This document shows, in pieces, positions 51,588 through 59,659 of a stretch of DNA of 64,000 nt. Below the pieces are notes generated by a model. That model was given only the letters and a program-made list of their open reading frames with translations, ran no database searches and had not been told where the DNA came from. Numbering within the stretch: the stretch's first letter is position 1; the number at the start of each line of letters is the position of its first letter. The position numbers were made by a program, and so were the translations under genes. The DNA comes from JBBROS01 sp965213855 (lineage in GTDB: Bacteria; Pseudomonadota; Alphaproteobacteria; Acetobacterales; Acetobacteraceae), in assembly GCA_965213855.1 (NCBI GenBank), contig CBDCAA010000011.1, positions 248,001 to 312,000 of the forward strand. The letters run 5' to 3'.

Positions 51588-52177
51588 GCACGCCGTTCAG
51601 CCTGATTGTCACTGACACGTCGCCTTTGTTCACCTTGGTGCTGGCGGACGCGCTCGACGCGTTGCTGCGGCCCGCTATTCCGGTCAGCATTCCCGACGCC
51701 GTGTATTTCGAGGCGACGCGCGTGAGGGGCGCGCCCGGCGCCGGGCAGATCGTCGACTGGATCAACGACCATCTCGGTGCCGTCCGCATCGTGCCAACCG
51801 ACATCGGCATCGATCAGCAGCGCCGGCTGGACGAGGGCCGGACCATCCGCGGCCTTGGCGAGCAGGCTGCGCTGGAGGTGCTGGAGCGCTTTCTGCGCAG
51901 CGACTTGTCAGCCGAGGCTGTCTTGCTGTTTGAGGATAGCGACGTCGCGCGTCGGCGGGCGGTGGTCGATGAACGCGTCAGCCTGATCAGCACAGGAGAT
52001 TTCCTCCGCGAGTTGGAAACAGCCGGCTTGATCCAATCCACCGACCGTATTCTTGATGACGCCGCCCAGCGCGGACGCAACGTTGAGCGGCAACGCGAAG
52101 CGACCAGCGATCCCGGGGTGCAGCAGCGGCTGCGTCGACAACTGCTTGCCCGGCGGACGCCGGATGCGGGCCGGTGA
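51584..52177 (+). CDS. PIN-domain protein, probable toxin ribonuclease
   Basis: 197-residue protein with a PIN-like nuclease layout. Acidic residues are D11 (IVTDTSPLF), E43 (VYFEATR), E93 (LGEQAALEVL) and D118/D120 (LLFEDSDVARRRA), matching the four-acid metal site. It follows the candidate antitoxin with a 4-base overlap. PIN toxins cut RNA and are held inactive by the partner. The C-terminal 50 residues (RILDDAAQRGRNVERQRE...) exceed the usual PIN length of about 140. Confidence 0.75.
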   Translation: MSTPFSLIVTDTSPLFTLVLADALDALLRPAIPVSIPDAVYFEATRVRGAPGAGQIVDWINDHLGAVRIVPTDIGIDQQRRLDEGRTIRGLGEQAALEVLERFLRSDLSAEAVLLFEDSDVARRRAVVDERVSLISTGDFLRELETAGLIQSTDRILDDAAQRGRNVERQREATSDPGVQQRLRRQLLARRTPDAGR

Positions 52178-52229
52178 CGAGCCAGGCCCGACGCCAGCCA
52201 CGGATCGCATAATCCGGCTTGGCAAGAAG

Positions 52230-52247
52230 TGTCCATTTCGGTTTACA
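52230..52247 (+). promoter_or_regulatory. PpsR/CrtJ-type box upstream of crtI
   Basis: TGT (52230-52232), 12 bases, ACA (52245-52247): an exact TGT-N12-ACA motif 11 bases before the crtI ATG. This is the published binding pattern of the photosynthesis repressor PpsR/CrtJ. A weaker TTGACA half-site lies at 52267-52272, 7 bases beyond the first box but inside the gene. Confidence 0.72.
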
Positions 52248-52257
52248 CTACTTACCG

Positions 52258-53793
52258 ATGGACACGTTGACATCCGCTCGCCTGCCCGCCGCCCTCGACC
52301 CTCGTCCGCATGCAGTGGTCATCGGCAGCGGCTTCGGCGGGTTGGCGGCTGCCGTGCGCCTCGGGGCCCGGGGCTACCGCGTGACCGTGCTCGAACAGCT
52401 GGACCAGCCGGGGGGCCGGGCGCGGGTGTTCCGGCAGGACGGCTTCACGTTCGACGCCGGGCCGACGATCGTGACCGCGCCGCATCTGTTCGAGGAGCTG
52501 TGGGCCCTGTGCGGGCGGCGCCTGGCCGACGATGTCGAGCTGCGCCCCGTGGACCCGTTCTACCGCATCCGCTTCCACGACGGCTCGACGTTCCACTACA
52601 ACGGCAATCCCGTGCACATGCGCGCGGAGGTGGCGCGGTTCTCGCCCGGCGACGTGGCGGGTTACGAGCGGTTCCTGGCGGCGAGCGAGGCGATCTACCG
52701 GGTCGGGTTCGAGCAGCTCGGCGACGCCGCGTTCAATCACTGGACCGATATGGCGCGGGTGGCGCCCGACCTGCTTCGGCTGGGCGGGCTGCGCAGCGTC
52801 TATGCGCTTGTCTCGAAACACATACGCGACGAGCGGCTGCGCACGGTGTTCAGCTTCCACCCGCTGCTGGTCGGCGGCAACCCGTTCGCGGCCAGTGCCA
52901 TCTATGCGCTGATCGCCTTCCTGGAGCGTGACGGGGGGGTGCACTTCGCGATGGGCGGCACCGGGCGCCTCGTGCAGGGGCTGGCAGGGCTGATCGAGGG
53001 GCAGGGCGGGACGGTGCGGTGCGGCGCCGAGGTGAGGGAGATCATCGTCGAGCAGAACGCGGCGCGCGGCGTGCGGCTTGCGGGCGGCGAGAGCGTCGCA
53101 GCCGACATCGTGGTCTCGAATGCCGACAGCGCCTGGACCTACCGGCATTTGCTGGCGCCCGAGCACCGCCGGCGCTGGACCGACCGCAAGGTCGAGCGGC
53201 AGCGCTACTCCATGTCGCTGTTCGTCTGGTATTTCGGCACGCGCCGCCGCTACGAGGACGTCGCGCACCACACGATCCTGCTCGGGCCACGGTATCGCGG
53301 CTTGCTGCGCGACATCTTCGACCGGCACCACTTGGCGGACGACTTTTCGATGTATCTGCATCGGCCGACGGCGACGGACGCGAGCTTGGCGCCGCCGGGG
53401 CAAGACGCGTTCTACGTGCTGTCGCCGGTCCCGCATCTGGCCGGCGAGACGGATTGGGCGGAGAAGGCCGGCACCTACCGCGCGCTCATCGCAGCCGAAC
53501 TCGCGCGCACGGTCCTGCCGGAGCTGGAGCAGGAGATCGTCAGCTCGCGGGTGATGACGCCGCAGCACTTCCAGGACGAGCTGTCGTCGTTTCGCGGCGC
53601 GGCCTTCGGGATGGAGCCGGTGTTGACGCAAAGCGCCTGGTTCCGGCCGCACAACCGGAGCGAGGATGTCGAGGGCCTCTATCTGGTCGGCGCCGGCACC
53701 CACCCCGGCGCGGGGCTGCCCGGCGTGCTCTGCTCGGCGAAGGTGCTCGACCGACTGATCCCGCCCGTCCTGTCCGGAGTTCCGCATGCCTGA
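52258..53793 (+). CDS. crtI: Phytoene desaturase CrtI
   Basis: 511-residue FAD-dependent desaturase that converts phytoene to neurosporene or lycopene on the membrane. The FAD-binding loop is VVIGSGFGGLAAAVRLGARG (residues about 20-40), followed by GGRARVFRQDGFTFDAGPT, and the C-terminal signature YLVGAGTHPGAGLPGVLCSAKVLDRL is present. The ATG at 52258 was chosen; the open frame upstream (to 52219) is not conserved and would overlap the PpsR box. It overlaps crtB by 8 bases. Confidence 0.95.
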   Translation: MDTLTSARLPAALDPRPHAVVIGSGFGGLAAAVRLGARGYRVTVLEQLDQPGGRARVFRQDGFTFDAGPTIVTAPHLFEELWALCGRRLADDVELRPVDPFYRIRFHDGSTFHYNGNPVHMRAEVARFSPGDVAGYERFLAASEAIYRVGFEQLGDAAFNHWTDMARVAPDLLRLGGLRSVYALVSKHIRDERLRTVFSFHPLLVGGNPFAASAIYALIAFLERDGGVHFAMGGTGRLVQGLAGLIEGQGGTVRCGAEVREIIVEQNAARGVRLAGGESVAADIVVSNADSAWTYRHLLAPEHRRRWTDRKVERQRYSMSLFVWYFGTRRRYEDVAHHTILLGPRYRGLLRDIFDRHHLADDFSMYLHRPTATDASLAPPGQDAFYVLSPVPHLAGETDWAEKAGTYRALIAAELARTVLPELEQEIVSSRVMTPQHFQDELSSFRGAAFGMEPVLTQSAWFRPHNRSEDVEGLYLVGAGTHPGAGLPGVLCSAKVLDRLIPPVLSGVPHA

Positions 53794-54799
53794 GGCGATC
53801 AGCGCGGCCGACCTGGCCGCCTGCCGGGACCTATTGCGGGGAGGATCACGCAGCTTCCACGCCGCCAGCCGGCTGTTGCCGCGGCGGGTCATGGAGCCCG
53901 CGACGGCGCTCTACGCGTTCTGCCGGGTGGCGGACGACTTGGTCGACGGGGGTGGCGGCGGTAAGGCGCTCGAGCAACTGCAACGGCGGCTCGACCGGAT
54001 CTACGTCGGCTGCCCCGGCGACGCGGCGTCTGACCGGGCGCTGGCCGCCGTCGTCGACCGGCACCGGCTGCCGCGCATGCTGCTCGACGGTCTGCTCGAG
54101 GGCTTCGCCTGGGATGCGGCCGGACGCCGCTATGACGAGCTGGCCGATCTGCAGGCCTATGCGGCGCGGGTCGCGGGAACGGTCGGCGGGCTCATGGCGG
54201 TGCTGATGGGCGTGCGGGATGCGGATACGGTCGCGCGCGCGTGCGATCTCGGGATCGCGATGCAGCTCAGCAACATCGCCCGCGACGTGGGCGAGGACGC
54301 GCGGGCCGGCCGGCTGTACTTGCCACGTGCCTGGTTGGCCGGGGCGGGGATCGATCCCGTCGGGTTCGTCGCGGCCCCCGTGTTCACGCCGGCGCTCGGC
54401 CGCGTCGTGATCCGGCTCGTGCAGGCCGCGGACGCGCTGTATGCCCGGGCGGACCCGGGGATTGCGGCGCTGCCGTTGGATTGCCGGCCCGGGATCGGCG
54501 CGGCACGCTGGATGTATGCCGGGATCGGCCATCGCGTGGCGCGCGCGGGCGGCAACTCCGTCGAGCGGCGGGCGGTCGTGCCCGCAACCGGCAAGCTCGT
54601 GGCAGTCGGCCGGGCGGTGGGATCGATCCTGGTGCCGGGCGGGTCGGTCAGCGGGGCGCCGCTGCCGGCCGCGCGTCACCTGGTGGCGGCCATCGCCTCC
54701 AGCCCGGCGCCGCGACCCGCGCGCGGGCTGGTCTGGCTGATCGAACTCTTTGCCGAGCTGGACAGCCGCCAGGCCCTCGGCTCCCGTTCGGCGCCGTAG
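53786..54799 (+). CDS. crtB: Phytoene synthase CrtB
   Basis: 337-residue prenyl-transferase-fold enzyme joining two geranylgeranyl diphosphates. The first aspartate-rich motif is ALYAFCRVADDLVD (D-D-L-V-D, about residue 52), and the second is NIARDVGEDARAGRLYLP (about 170), the usual N-I-x-R-D-x-x-E-D signature. The ATG at 53786 overlaps crtI. The order crtI-crtB is standard in purple bacteria. Confidence 0.95.
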   Translation: MPEAISAADLAACRDLLRGGSRSFHAASRLLPRRVMEPATALYAFCRVADDLVDGGGGGKALEQLQRRLDRIYVGCPGDAASDRALAAVVDRHRLPRMLLDGLLEGFAWDAAGRRYDELADLQAYAARVAGTVGGLMAVLMGVRDADTVARACDLGIAMQLSNIARDVGEDARAGRLYLPRAWLAGAGIDPVGFVAAPVFTPALGRVVIRLVQAADALYARADPGIAALPLDCRPGIGAARWMYAGIGHRVARAGGNSVERRAVVPATGKLVAVGRAVGSILVPGGSVSGAPLPAARHLVAAIASSPAPRPARGLVWLIELFAELDSRQALGSRSAP

Positions 54800-54816
54800 C
54801 GGGAGACGGTCGGGCC

Positions 54817-54951
54817 ATGGGTCGGTGGGAATGGATCATTCTCGAGCTGGGCTTCCTGGGCCTCCTGCTATGGGAGCTGGTGTCGATCCGCCGGGCCATT
54901 CGGCGGGCCAAAGCCGACGAGGCGGCGACGAAGTCCGACCGATCGCCCTAG
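54817..54951 (+). CDS. 44-residue single-span membrane protein between crtB and crtC
   Basis: MGRWEWIILELGFLGLLLWELVSIRRAIRR...: a short N-terminus, a hydrophobic helix (about residues 6-22) and a strongly basic tail. Its ATG is 17 bases after crtB on the same strand. The TAG stop shares bases with the crtC stop on the other strand, giving a 3-base convergent overlap. A W-E-x-x-I/L-E...W/Y-E-L-x-S-x-R-R pattern occurs in other alphaproteobacterial small proteins as I recall. The function is unknown. Confidence 0.6.
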   Translation: MGRWEWIILELGFLGLLLWELVSIRRAIRRAKADEAATKSDRSP

Positions 54952-55880
54952 CGTCGTGGGGTGGGCCTCCGTCGCGGGACCCGGAAGGGCAGCATGGCCT
55001 GCACCCAGGGCGCGGTGAAGCGGGCGAGGTCGAGGCTTTCGTGGACGGCGGTGACGTCGTGGCCGAGCAGGCGGGTCCGGATGACGCTGCGGGCGTAGAA
55101 CGGCGAGTCGGTGAGGGTTTGGCGAATGGTGGGCGGGGCGCCGGGTTCGCAGCGCGTGTTGCGGGGGATGCGCCAGAGCGTCCTTGGCAGGGCTGCGCGG
55201 GGCGGCGGATCGAACGGCGCGACGGTGCCGTCCGCACCGACCTTCAAGGCCAGCGATTGCTCGCCGCCCTCGCGCCGCTCGGCGTTGTAGAGGATGGCGC
55301 CGCCCTCGGGCAGCGGTGCGCGGCACCAGTCCCACTGATGGAAGTCCGCCTCGAGCGGGCGGTCGCCGTCGTTGGTGTCGAGGTAGCCGGGTCCGGACCA
55401 GCGCAGGCCGGGGCGGTCAAGCGCGACCTCCACGCGCGAGACCGGCGCGATCGGCGCCCAGCGGTGGCGGCCGGCGTCGTCGAGCGTGAACCGGGCGCCG
55501 GTGAGTGCGCCGGGATGGACGCGGACCGTGCCGGCGATGGGGCGGGGCAGGGGCGCGCCGCGTTCCTTGATGGTGATCGTCAGCGCGTTGCCGTCCCAGT
55601 CGACCCGGCTCGGGCCGATCTGCAGCCGGGTGGCGTCGCGCGACAGAGCGCCGCGGCCGCGGTCGGTCATGGCCCAGCCGCCCGGGCGGCCATACAGGGC
55701 GACATGGAGGCAGACGTGGTTCGCCGGGTCCGCTTGTCGGCCGCCGCGGCGGGCCCAGGCATACCAGGGAGAAAAGACGCTGCCGATGAAGGCGATGATG
55801 GTGATGCCGTGGGCGCCGTCGTCGCTCAGCGCGTCGACATACCACCAGGCATAGCCCGTGGGCGGAACAGGCGCATCGAA
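54948..55880 (-). CDS. crtC: Carotenoid 1,2-hydratase CrtC (start not resolved)
   Basis: Adds water at the terminal double bond of neurosporene or lycopene, making the 1-hydroxy carotenoid. It is about 310 residues from the first conserved residue. Recognisable blocks are PVPPTGYAWWYVDALSDD, IIAFIGSVFSPWYAWA, QIGPSRVDWDG and FHQWDWCRAPL. There is no ATG, GTG or TTG near this N-terminus; the nearest upstream in-frame GTG is about 100 codons away, inside crtD, with no homology between. The coordinates mark where homology starts. It overlaps the crtD 3' end by 55 bases. Confidence 0.85.
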   Translation of the reverse strand, partial: FDAPVPPTGYAWWYVDALSDDGAHGITIIAFIGSVFSPWYAWARRGGRQADPANHVCLHVALYGRPGGWAMTDRGRGALSRDATRLQIGPSRVDWDGNALTITIKERGAPLPRPIAGTVRVHPGALTGARFTLDDAGRHRWAPIAPVSRVEVALDRPGLRWSGPGYLDTNDGDRPLEADFHQWDWCRAPLPEGGAILYNAERREGGEQSLALKVGADGTVAPFDPPPRAALPRTLWRIPRNTRCEPGAPPTIRQTLTDSPFYARSVIRTRLLGHDVTAVHESLDLARFTAPWVQAMLPFRVPRRRPTPRR

Positions 55881-57412
55881 GCGCGGGGCGCCGTCCCGTG
55901 TTTCGGCAGATCCTGGATCACGCTGGCCGCCGCGATCCGGCCTGACAGCGCCGCCATCGGGACCCCCGCCCCGGGGTGCACGCTCCCCCCCGCCAGATAC
56001 AGTCCCGGCAGCTTCGTCCGCGCGCCCGGGCGCTTGAAGCTGCTGTTGCCCGGCAGCGTCGCCTGGCCATACAGCGCCCCGCCCGACGCCGGGAACAGGC
56101 GGTTGAACTGCGCCGGCGTGGTCAGGACCGGCTCCCCCACCGCCCGCATCGATGCCCCGCAGCGGTTCAGCAAGCCCGAGACGCCCTGCATGCACTGTTC
56201 GATCTCCACTTGGCTGAAGGCGCGCCGGTCGCCGGATGGGGGCGCGTTGACCAGCACCAGCAGCCGCTCCGGACCCTCCGGCGCGCCAGGGCCGGCGCCG
56301 TTGCCGGATGCCCCGAGCGTGTCGGGCCGGTCTTGGGCGCAGATGTAGGTGGTCGGCTCGGTCGGCAGCAGGCCGGTCTGGATCAGGTCGAACTCCTGGC
56401 GGTAGTTGCTGGAGAAGAAGACGGTGTGGCGCAGCAGCGGCAGCCCGTCGGTCTCGGCCAGCATCGCCCAGGTTGCGGCGGAGAGCGACCGTTGCGGGAA
56501 GCGGCTGGCCGGTGCGACCGCATCCTGCACGCCCGCGCCGAGCAGCCCGTTCGCCAGGGCGGCCGGCTCGCCGTTCATGATCACGGCGTCGGCATGGAGG
56601 GCCTCGCCGCCTTGCAGGCGCACGCCGGTGGCGCGGCCGCCGGCAACCATGACCTCCGACACGGTAGCCTCGTAGCGGATCGTGGCGCCGCGGCGCTCGG
56701 CGACGCCGGCCATGGCGCGCGCAAGCTGGTGCATGCCGCCCTCGATGAGCCATACGCCCTCCTGCTCGACATGAGCGACGAGCATCAGCGTGGCGGGCGC
56801 CTGATAGGGCGAGGTACCGCAATAGGTCGTGTAGCGGCCGAACAGCTGCAGCAGGCGGGGGTCGCGGAAATGCCGGGCCAACTCGGTCATATACAGCTCA
56901 TACGGCTTGAGCTGCAGCGCCCGGCGCACGCCGACGGCGCCGACGAGCCCGGCGACGCTGGGCCGCTCGCCCTGCATGAACGGGCGGTCCAGCGTCTCGT
57001 ACATGCGCCGGGCCTCTTTGCAGAATGAGAGATAGCCCTTGGCCTCGCGGGCGCCGGCAAACGCGCCGATCGCGTCGGCGGCCGCGGCACGGTCGGCAAA
57101 CAGGTCGAGCGCCTGCGGTCCGTGTTCCGCGGTGAGCGGCCAGGCGTGGCGGGCGAGGGTCGTGGCCTTGTGCAAGGTGAGATGGCGGTCGAGCGGTTCG
57201 GAGGCGTGCGCGAACAGCCCCTCGAACACCCAGCGCATCGTGAACACGGTCGGCCCGGAGTCGATCGCCTGATCGGCCACCACGGCCTGGCGCATCTTGC
57301 CCCCGGGTGCTGGGGCACGCTCGACGACGGTCACCTGGGCGCCGTCGACGGCCAAGTCCATGGCAGCCGCAAGCCCGCCCATGCCGGCCCCGATGATCAC
57401 GACCCGCTTCAC
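55826..57412 (-). CDS. crtD: Hydroxyneurosporene/methoxyneurosporene 3,4-desaturase CrtD
   Basis: 528-residue CrtI-type FAD-dependent desaturase introducing the 3,4 double bond in 1-hydroxy or 1-methoxy carotenoids. N-terminal VVIIGAGMGGLAAAMDLAVDG binds FAD. The segment GGKMRQ...DSGPTVFTMRWVFEGLF is typical of CrtD rather than CrtI, and the C-terminus has GLYLAGGSVHPGAGVPMAALSG. The ATG at 57412 is preceded by the shared crtD-crtE intergenic region, where a PpsR-type box lies. It runs into crtC. Confidence 0.94.
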   Translation of the reverse strand: MKRVVIIGAGMGGLAAAMDLAVDGAQVTVVERAPAPGGKMRQAVVADQAIDSGPTVFTMRWVFEGLFAHASEPLDRHLTLHKATTLARHAWPLTAEHGPQALDLFADRAAAADAIGAFAGAREAKGYLSFCKEARRMYETLDRPFMQGERPSVAGLVGAVGVRRALQLKPYELYMTELARHFRDPRLLQLFGRYTTYCGTSPYQAPATLMLVAHVEQEGVWLIEGGMHQLARAMAGVAERRGATIRYEATVSEVMVAGGRATGVRLQGGEALHADAVIMNGEPAALANGLLGAGVQDAVAPASRFPQRSLSAATWAMLAETDGLPLLRHTVFFSSNYRQEFDLIQTGLLPTEPTTYICAQDRPDTLGASGNGAGPGAPEGPERLLVLVNAPPSGDRRAFSQVEIEQCMQGVSGLLNRCGASMRAVGEPVLTTPAQFNRLFPASGGALYGQATLPGNSSFKRPGARTKLPGLYLAGGSVHPGAGVPMAALSGRIAAASVIQDLPKHGTAPRASMRLFRPRAMPGGMSTR

Positions 57413-57452
57413 GGCGCCAACGACGTCCCTTGGCGAATTCGCTTGACCTTCA

Positions 57453-57508
57453 TGTCAGGATACATTGACACTCTGGACCGACAAGCAAGATTGACACTCC
57501 CGTGTCAA
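57453..57508. promoter_or_regulatory. crtD / crtE divergent control region (PpsR-type boxes)
   Basis: Exact TGT-N12-ACA at 57453-57470, then after an 8-base gap a degenerate partner at 57479-57496 (CGA-N12-ACA). ATTGACACTC occurs in both boxes, 26 bases apart. A perfect 7-bp inverted repeat TTGACAC-TCCC-GTGTCAA sits at 57491-57508. The region divides the crtDC and crtEF-bch units. Repressor binding is inferred from the motif. Confidence 0.75.
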
Positions 57509-57526
57509 CGAACAGCGGAGGGCGGA

Positions 57527-58405
57527 ATGGAGCCGACGCAGCGGATCGAGCGGACCTTGCAGGCGGCCATCGGCCGGGCGGACGTCGCAGGCTGTCCGCC
57601 GCGCCTTGCCGCCGCGATGCGCCATGCCGTTTTTCCTCGTGGCGCCCGCATCCGTCCTCGCCTCTGCCTCGCCGTCGCCGCCGCCTGCGGCGAGGATGAT
57701 CCCGCCGTCACCGACGCCGCCGCGGCGGCCATCGAGCTACTGCATTGCGCCAGCCTCGTCCATGACGACCTCCCATGCTTCGACGATGCCGCGACCCGGC
57801 GCGGACAGCCCTCCGTGCATCGAGCCTTCGGGCAGCCCTTGGCGGTGCTCGCCGGCGATGCGTTGATCGTGCTGGCTTTCCAGACACTTGCGCAAGGCGC
57901 GGCGCTGGCGCCGATGCGCTTGGCGCCGCTGGTCATGACCATCGGGCTCTCGGTCGGCGTTCCGTTCGGAATTGTTGCCGGGCAGGCGTGGGAGTGTGAG
58001 GACGCTGTCGACCTGGCCTTGTACCAGCGGGAGAAGACGGGCGCGCTGTTCGCGGCGGCGACCGTGGCCGGGGCGGCGGCGGCGGGTGCGGAGGCGGAAC
58101 CGTGGCGGCGGGTGGGCGCGCAGCTGGGCGAGGCCTACCAGGTCGCGGACGACATCCTTGACGCAACCGGCGACGCGGCGACGCTGGGCAAGCCGGTGCA
58201 GCAGGACCTGGTGCACGCCCGGCCGAATGCGGTGCACGCGCTGGGGCTGGAGGGTGCGGTCGCGCGGCTGCGGGAGCTGGCGCGCGAGGCTGCCGAGGCG
58301 GTGCCGAGCTGTCCGGGGCAGGCGTCGCTCAGCGGCCACATCCTGACGGAGACGCTTCGGTTGCTGCCGCAGGGCCTGGACCGGCGGGCGGCTTCGGCCG
58401 CATGA
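57527..58405 (+). CDS. crtE: Geranylgeranyl diphosphate synthase CrtE
   Basis: 292-residue prenyltransferase making the C20 precursor for carotenoids and the chlorophyll tail. The first aspartate-rich motif is D80-D87 (SLVHDDLPCFDDA), and the second is YQVADDILDATGD (about residue 205). The start at 57527 follows GGAGGG by a few bases (GCGGAGGGCGGA-ATG). Its stop is one base from the crtF start, so the pair is co-translated. The aspartate-rich motifs are of the type-II bacterial form. Confidence 0.95.
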   Translation: MEPTQRIERTLQAAIGRADVAGCPPRLAAAMRHAVFPRGARIRPRLCLAVAAACGEDDPAVTDAAAAAIELLHCASLVHDDLPCFDDAATRRGQPSVHRAFGQPLAVLAGDALIVLAFQTLAQGAALAPMRLAPLVMTIGLSVGVPFGIVAGQAWECEDAVDLALYQREKTGALFAAATVAGAAAAGAEAEPWRRVGAQLGEAYQVADDILDATGDAATLGKPVQQDLVHARPNAVHALGLEGAVARLRELAREAAEAVPSCPGQASLSGHILTETLRLLPQGLDRRAASAA

Positions 58406-58406
58406 G

Positions 58407-59549
58407 GTGGATGGAGCCGCCATCCCGCTGAGCCCGGGCCGAGGCGCGCTGGCGGGCCGCATCTCCGCATTCCGGGATCGGCTCGTCACGCGGCCCGGCT
58501 TCCGGGCCTGGGCGGCGCGGTTTCCGTTCACGCGGCCGGTCGCGCGGGCGCGGGCGGGTGCACTGTTCGATCTGGTGGCCGGCTTCGTCTATTCGCAAGT
58601 GCTGCTCGCCTGCGTGCAGCTCGATCTGTTCCAGCGGCTGGCGGCGGGACCGTCCACGATCGCGGCGCTCGGGCTCGACCTGCCGCACCCGGCCGCGGAG
58701 CGGCTGCTCCTGGCGGCGGAGTCGCTGGGCCTGGTCGAGCGGCGGGGCCGGACCCAACCCGGGACGTGGGGCTTGGGCCCGCTCGGGGCGGCGATGGTCG
58801 ACAACCCGGCCGTGACCGCGATGATCCGCCACCACGCGGACCTCTATGCGGACCTGGCCGATCCGGTCGCTCTCCTACGGGCCGGGACGGGTCGTTTGTC
58901 GGACTATTGGGCCTATGCCCGGGCCGAAGCAGCCGGGCAACTGCAGCCCGGCCAGGTCGCGGGCTATACCGAGTTGATGGCGGCCTCTCAGCCCCTGGTC
59001 GCGGCCGAGATCCTCGACGCGTACGACGTGCGGCGCCACCGCGTGCTGCTGGACGTGGCTGGCGGGGACGGACGTTTCCTGGTCGCGGCCGGTGCGCGGG
59101 CGCCGGACTTGCAGCTTGTGCTGTTCGACCTGCCGGCGGTGGTGACCGGCGCGGCGGGGCGGTTCGCCGCGGCCGGAGTCGCCGGCCGGGCCCGGTCCGT
59201 CGGGGGCGACGTCTTCCAGGACCGGTTGCCGGCTGGGGCCGACCTCGTCAGCCTCGTCCGTGTCGTGCACGACCACGACGACGCCGCTGCGCTGGCGATT
59301 CTGCGGTCCGTGCATGCGTCGCTCCCGCCGGGCGGACGGCTGCTGCTGGCCGAGCCGATGGCCGGCAGCCCCGGCGCCAAGGCCGTGGGGGCCGCGTATT
59401 TCGGCATGTATTTGCTGGCCATGGGCAGCGGACGGGCCCGCACGCCAGGCGAACTGTGCCGCATGCTGGCACAGGCCGGTTTCCGCTCGGCACGGCCGCG
59501 GCGCACCGCAACGCCGTTGCAGACAGGGCTGATCGTCGCAGTCGCATGA
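58407..59549 (+). CDS. crtF: Carotenoid O-methyltransferase CrtF
   Basis: 380-residue SAM-dependent methyltransferase that methylates the 1-hydroxy group, giving spheroidene- or spirilloxanthin-type products. The winged-helix-like N-terminal dimerisation part covers about residues 50-120 (AALGLDLPHPAAERLLLAAESLGL). The SAM-binding loop is LLDVAGGDGRFLVAAGA (about 200-216), and the catalytic-region VRVVHDHDDAAALAILRS sits at about 285. The GTG start at 58407 is one base after the crtE stop. It precedes bchC. Confidence 0.92.
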   Translation: MDGAAIPLSPGRGALAGRISAFRDRLVTRPGFRAWAARFPFTRPVARARAGALFDLVAGFVYSQVLLACVQLDLFQRLAAGPSTIAALGLDLPHPAAERLLLAAESLGLVERRGRTQPGTWGLGPLGAAMVDNPAVTAMIRHHADLYADLADPVALLRAGTGRLSDYWAYARAEAAGQLQPGQVAGYTELMAASQPLVAAEILDAYDVRRHRVLLDVAGGDGRFLVAAGARAPDLQLVLFDLPAVVTGAAGRFAAAGVAGRARSVGGDVFQDRLPAGADLVSLVRVVHDHDDAAALAILRSVHASLPPGGRLLLAEPMAGSPGAKAVGAAYFGMYLLAMGSGRARTPGELCRMLAQAGFRSARPRRTATPLQTGLIVAVA

Positions 59550-59556
59550 CCGCGAG

Positions 59557-59600
59557 TGTAAATAAGCGTTGACAGTGAAGCGTGTCAGGCTAACGTGACG
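59557..59600 (+). promoter_or_regulatory. Paired PpsR/CrtJ-type boxes upstream of bchC
   Basis: Exact TGT-N12-ACA at 59557-59574, then an 8-base gap, then TGT-N12-ACG at 59583-59600 (one mismatch). Paired palindromes spaced 8 bp match the arrangement published for CrtJ at the Rhodobacter bchC promoter. The boxes begin 8 bases after the crtF stop and end 59 bases before bchC. Confidence 0.85.
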
Positions 59601-59659
59601 ATACGGTCAGAGGCCGAAACAAGCGCCGCACCGGGCGGCGCGACGAGGGGGAAAACGAC

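Noticed and set aside
55880..56822. A long N-terminal extension of crtC reaching far into crtD
   Set aside because: The in-frame sequence there is the shadow of crtD (Arg/Gly/Ala runs) and has no resemblance to carotenoid hydratases.
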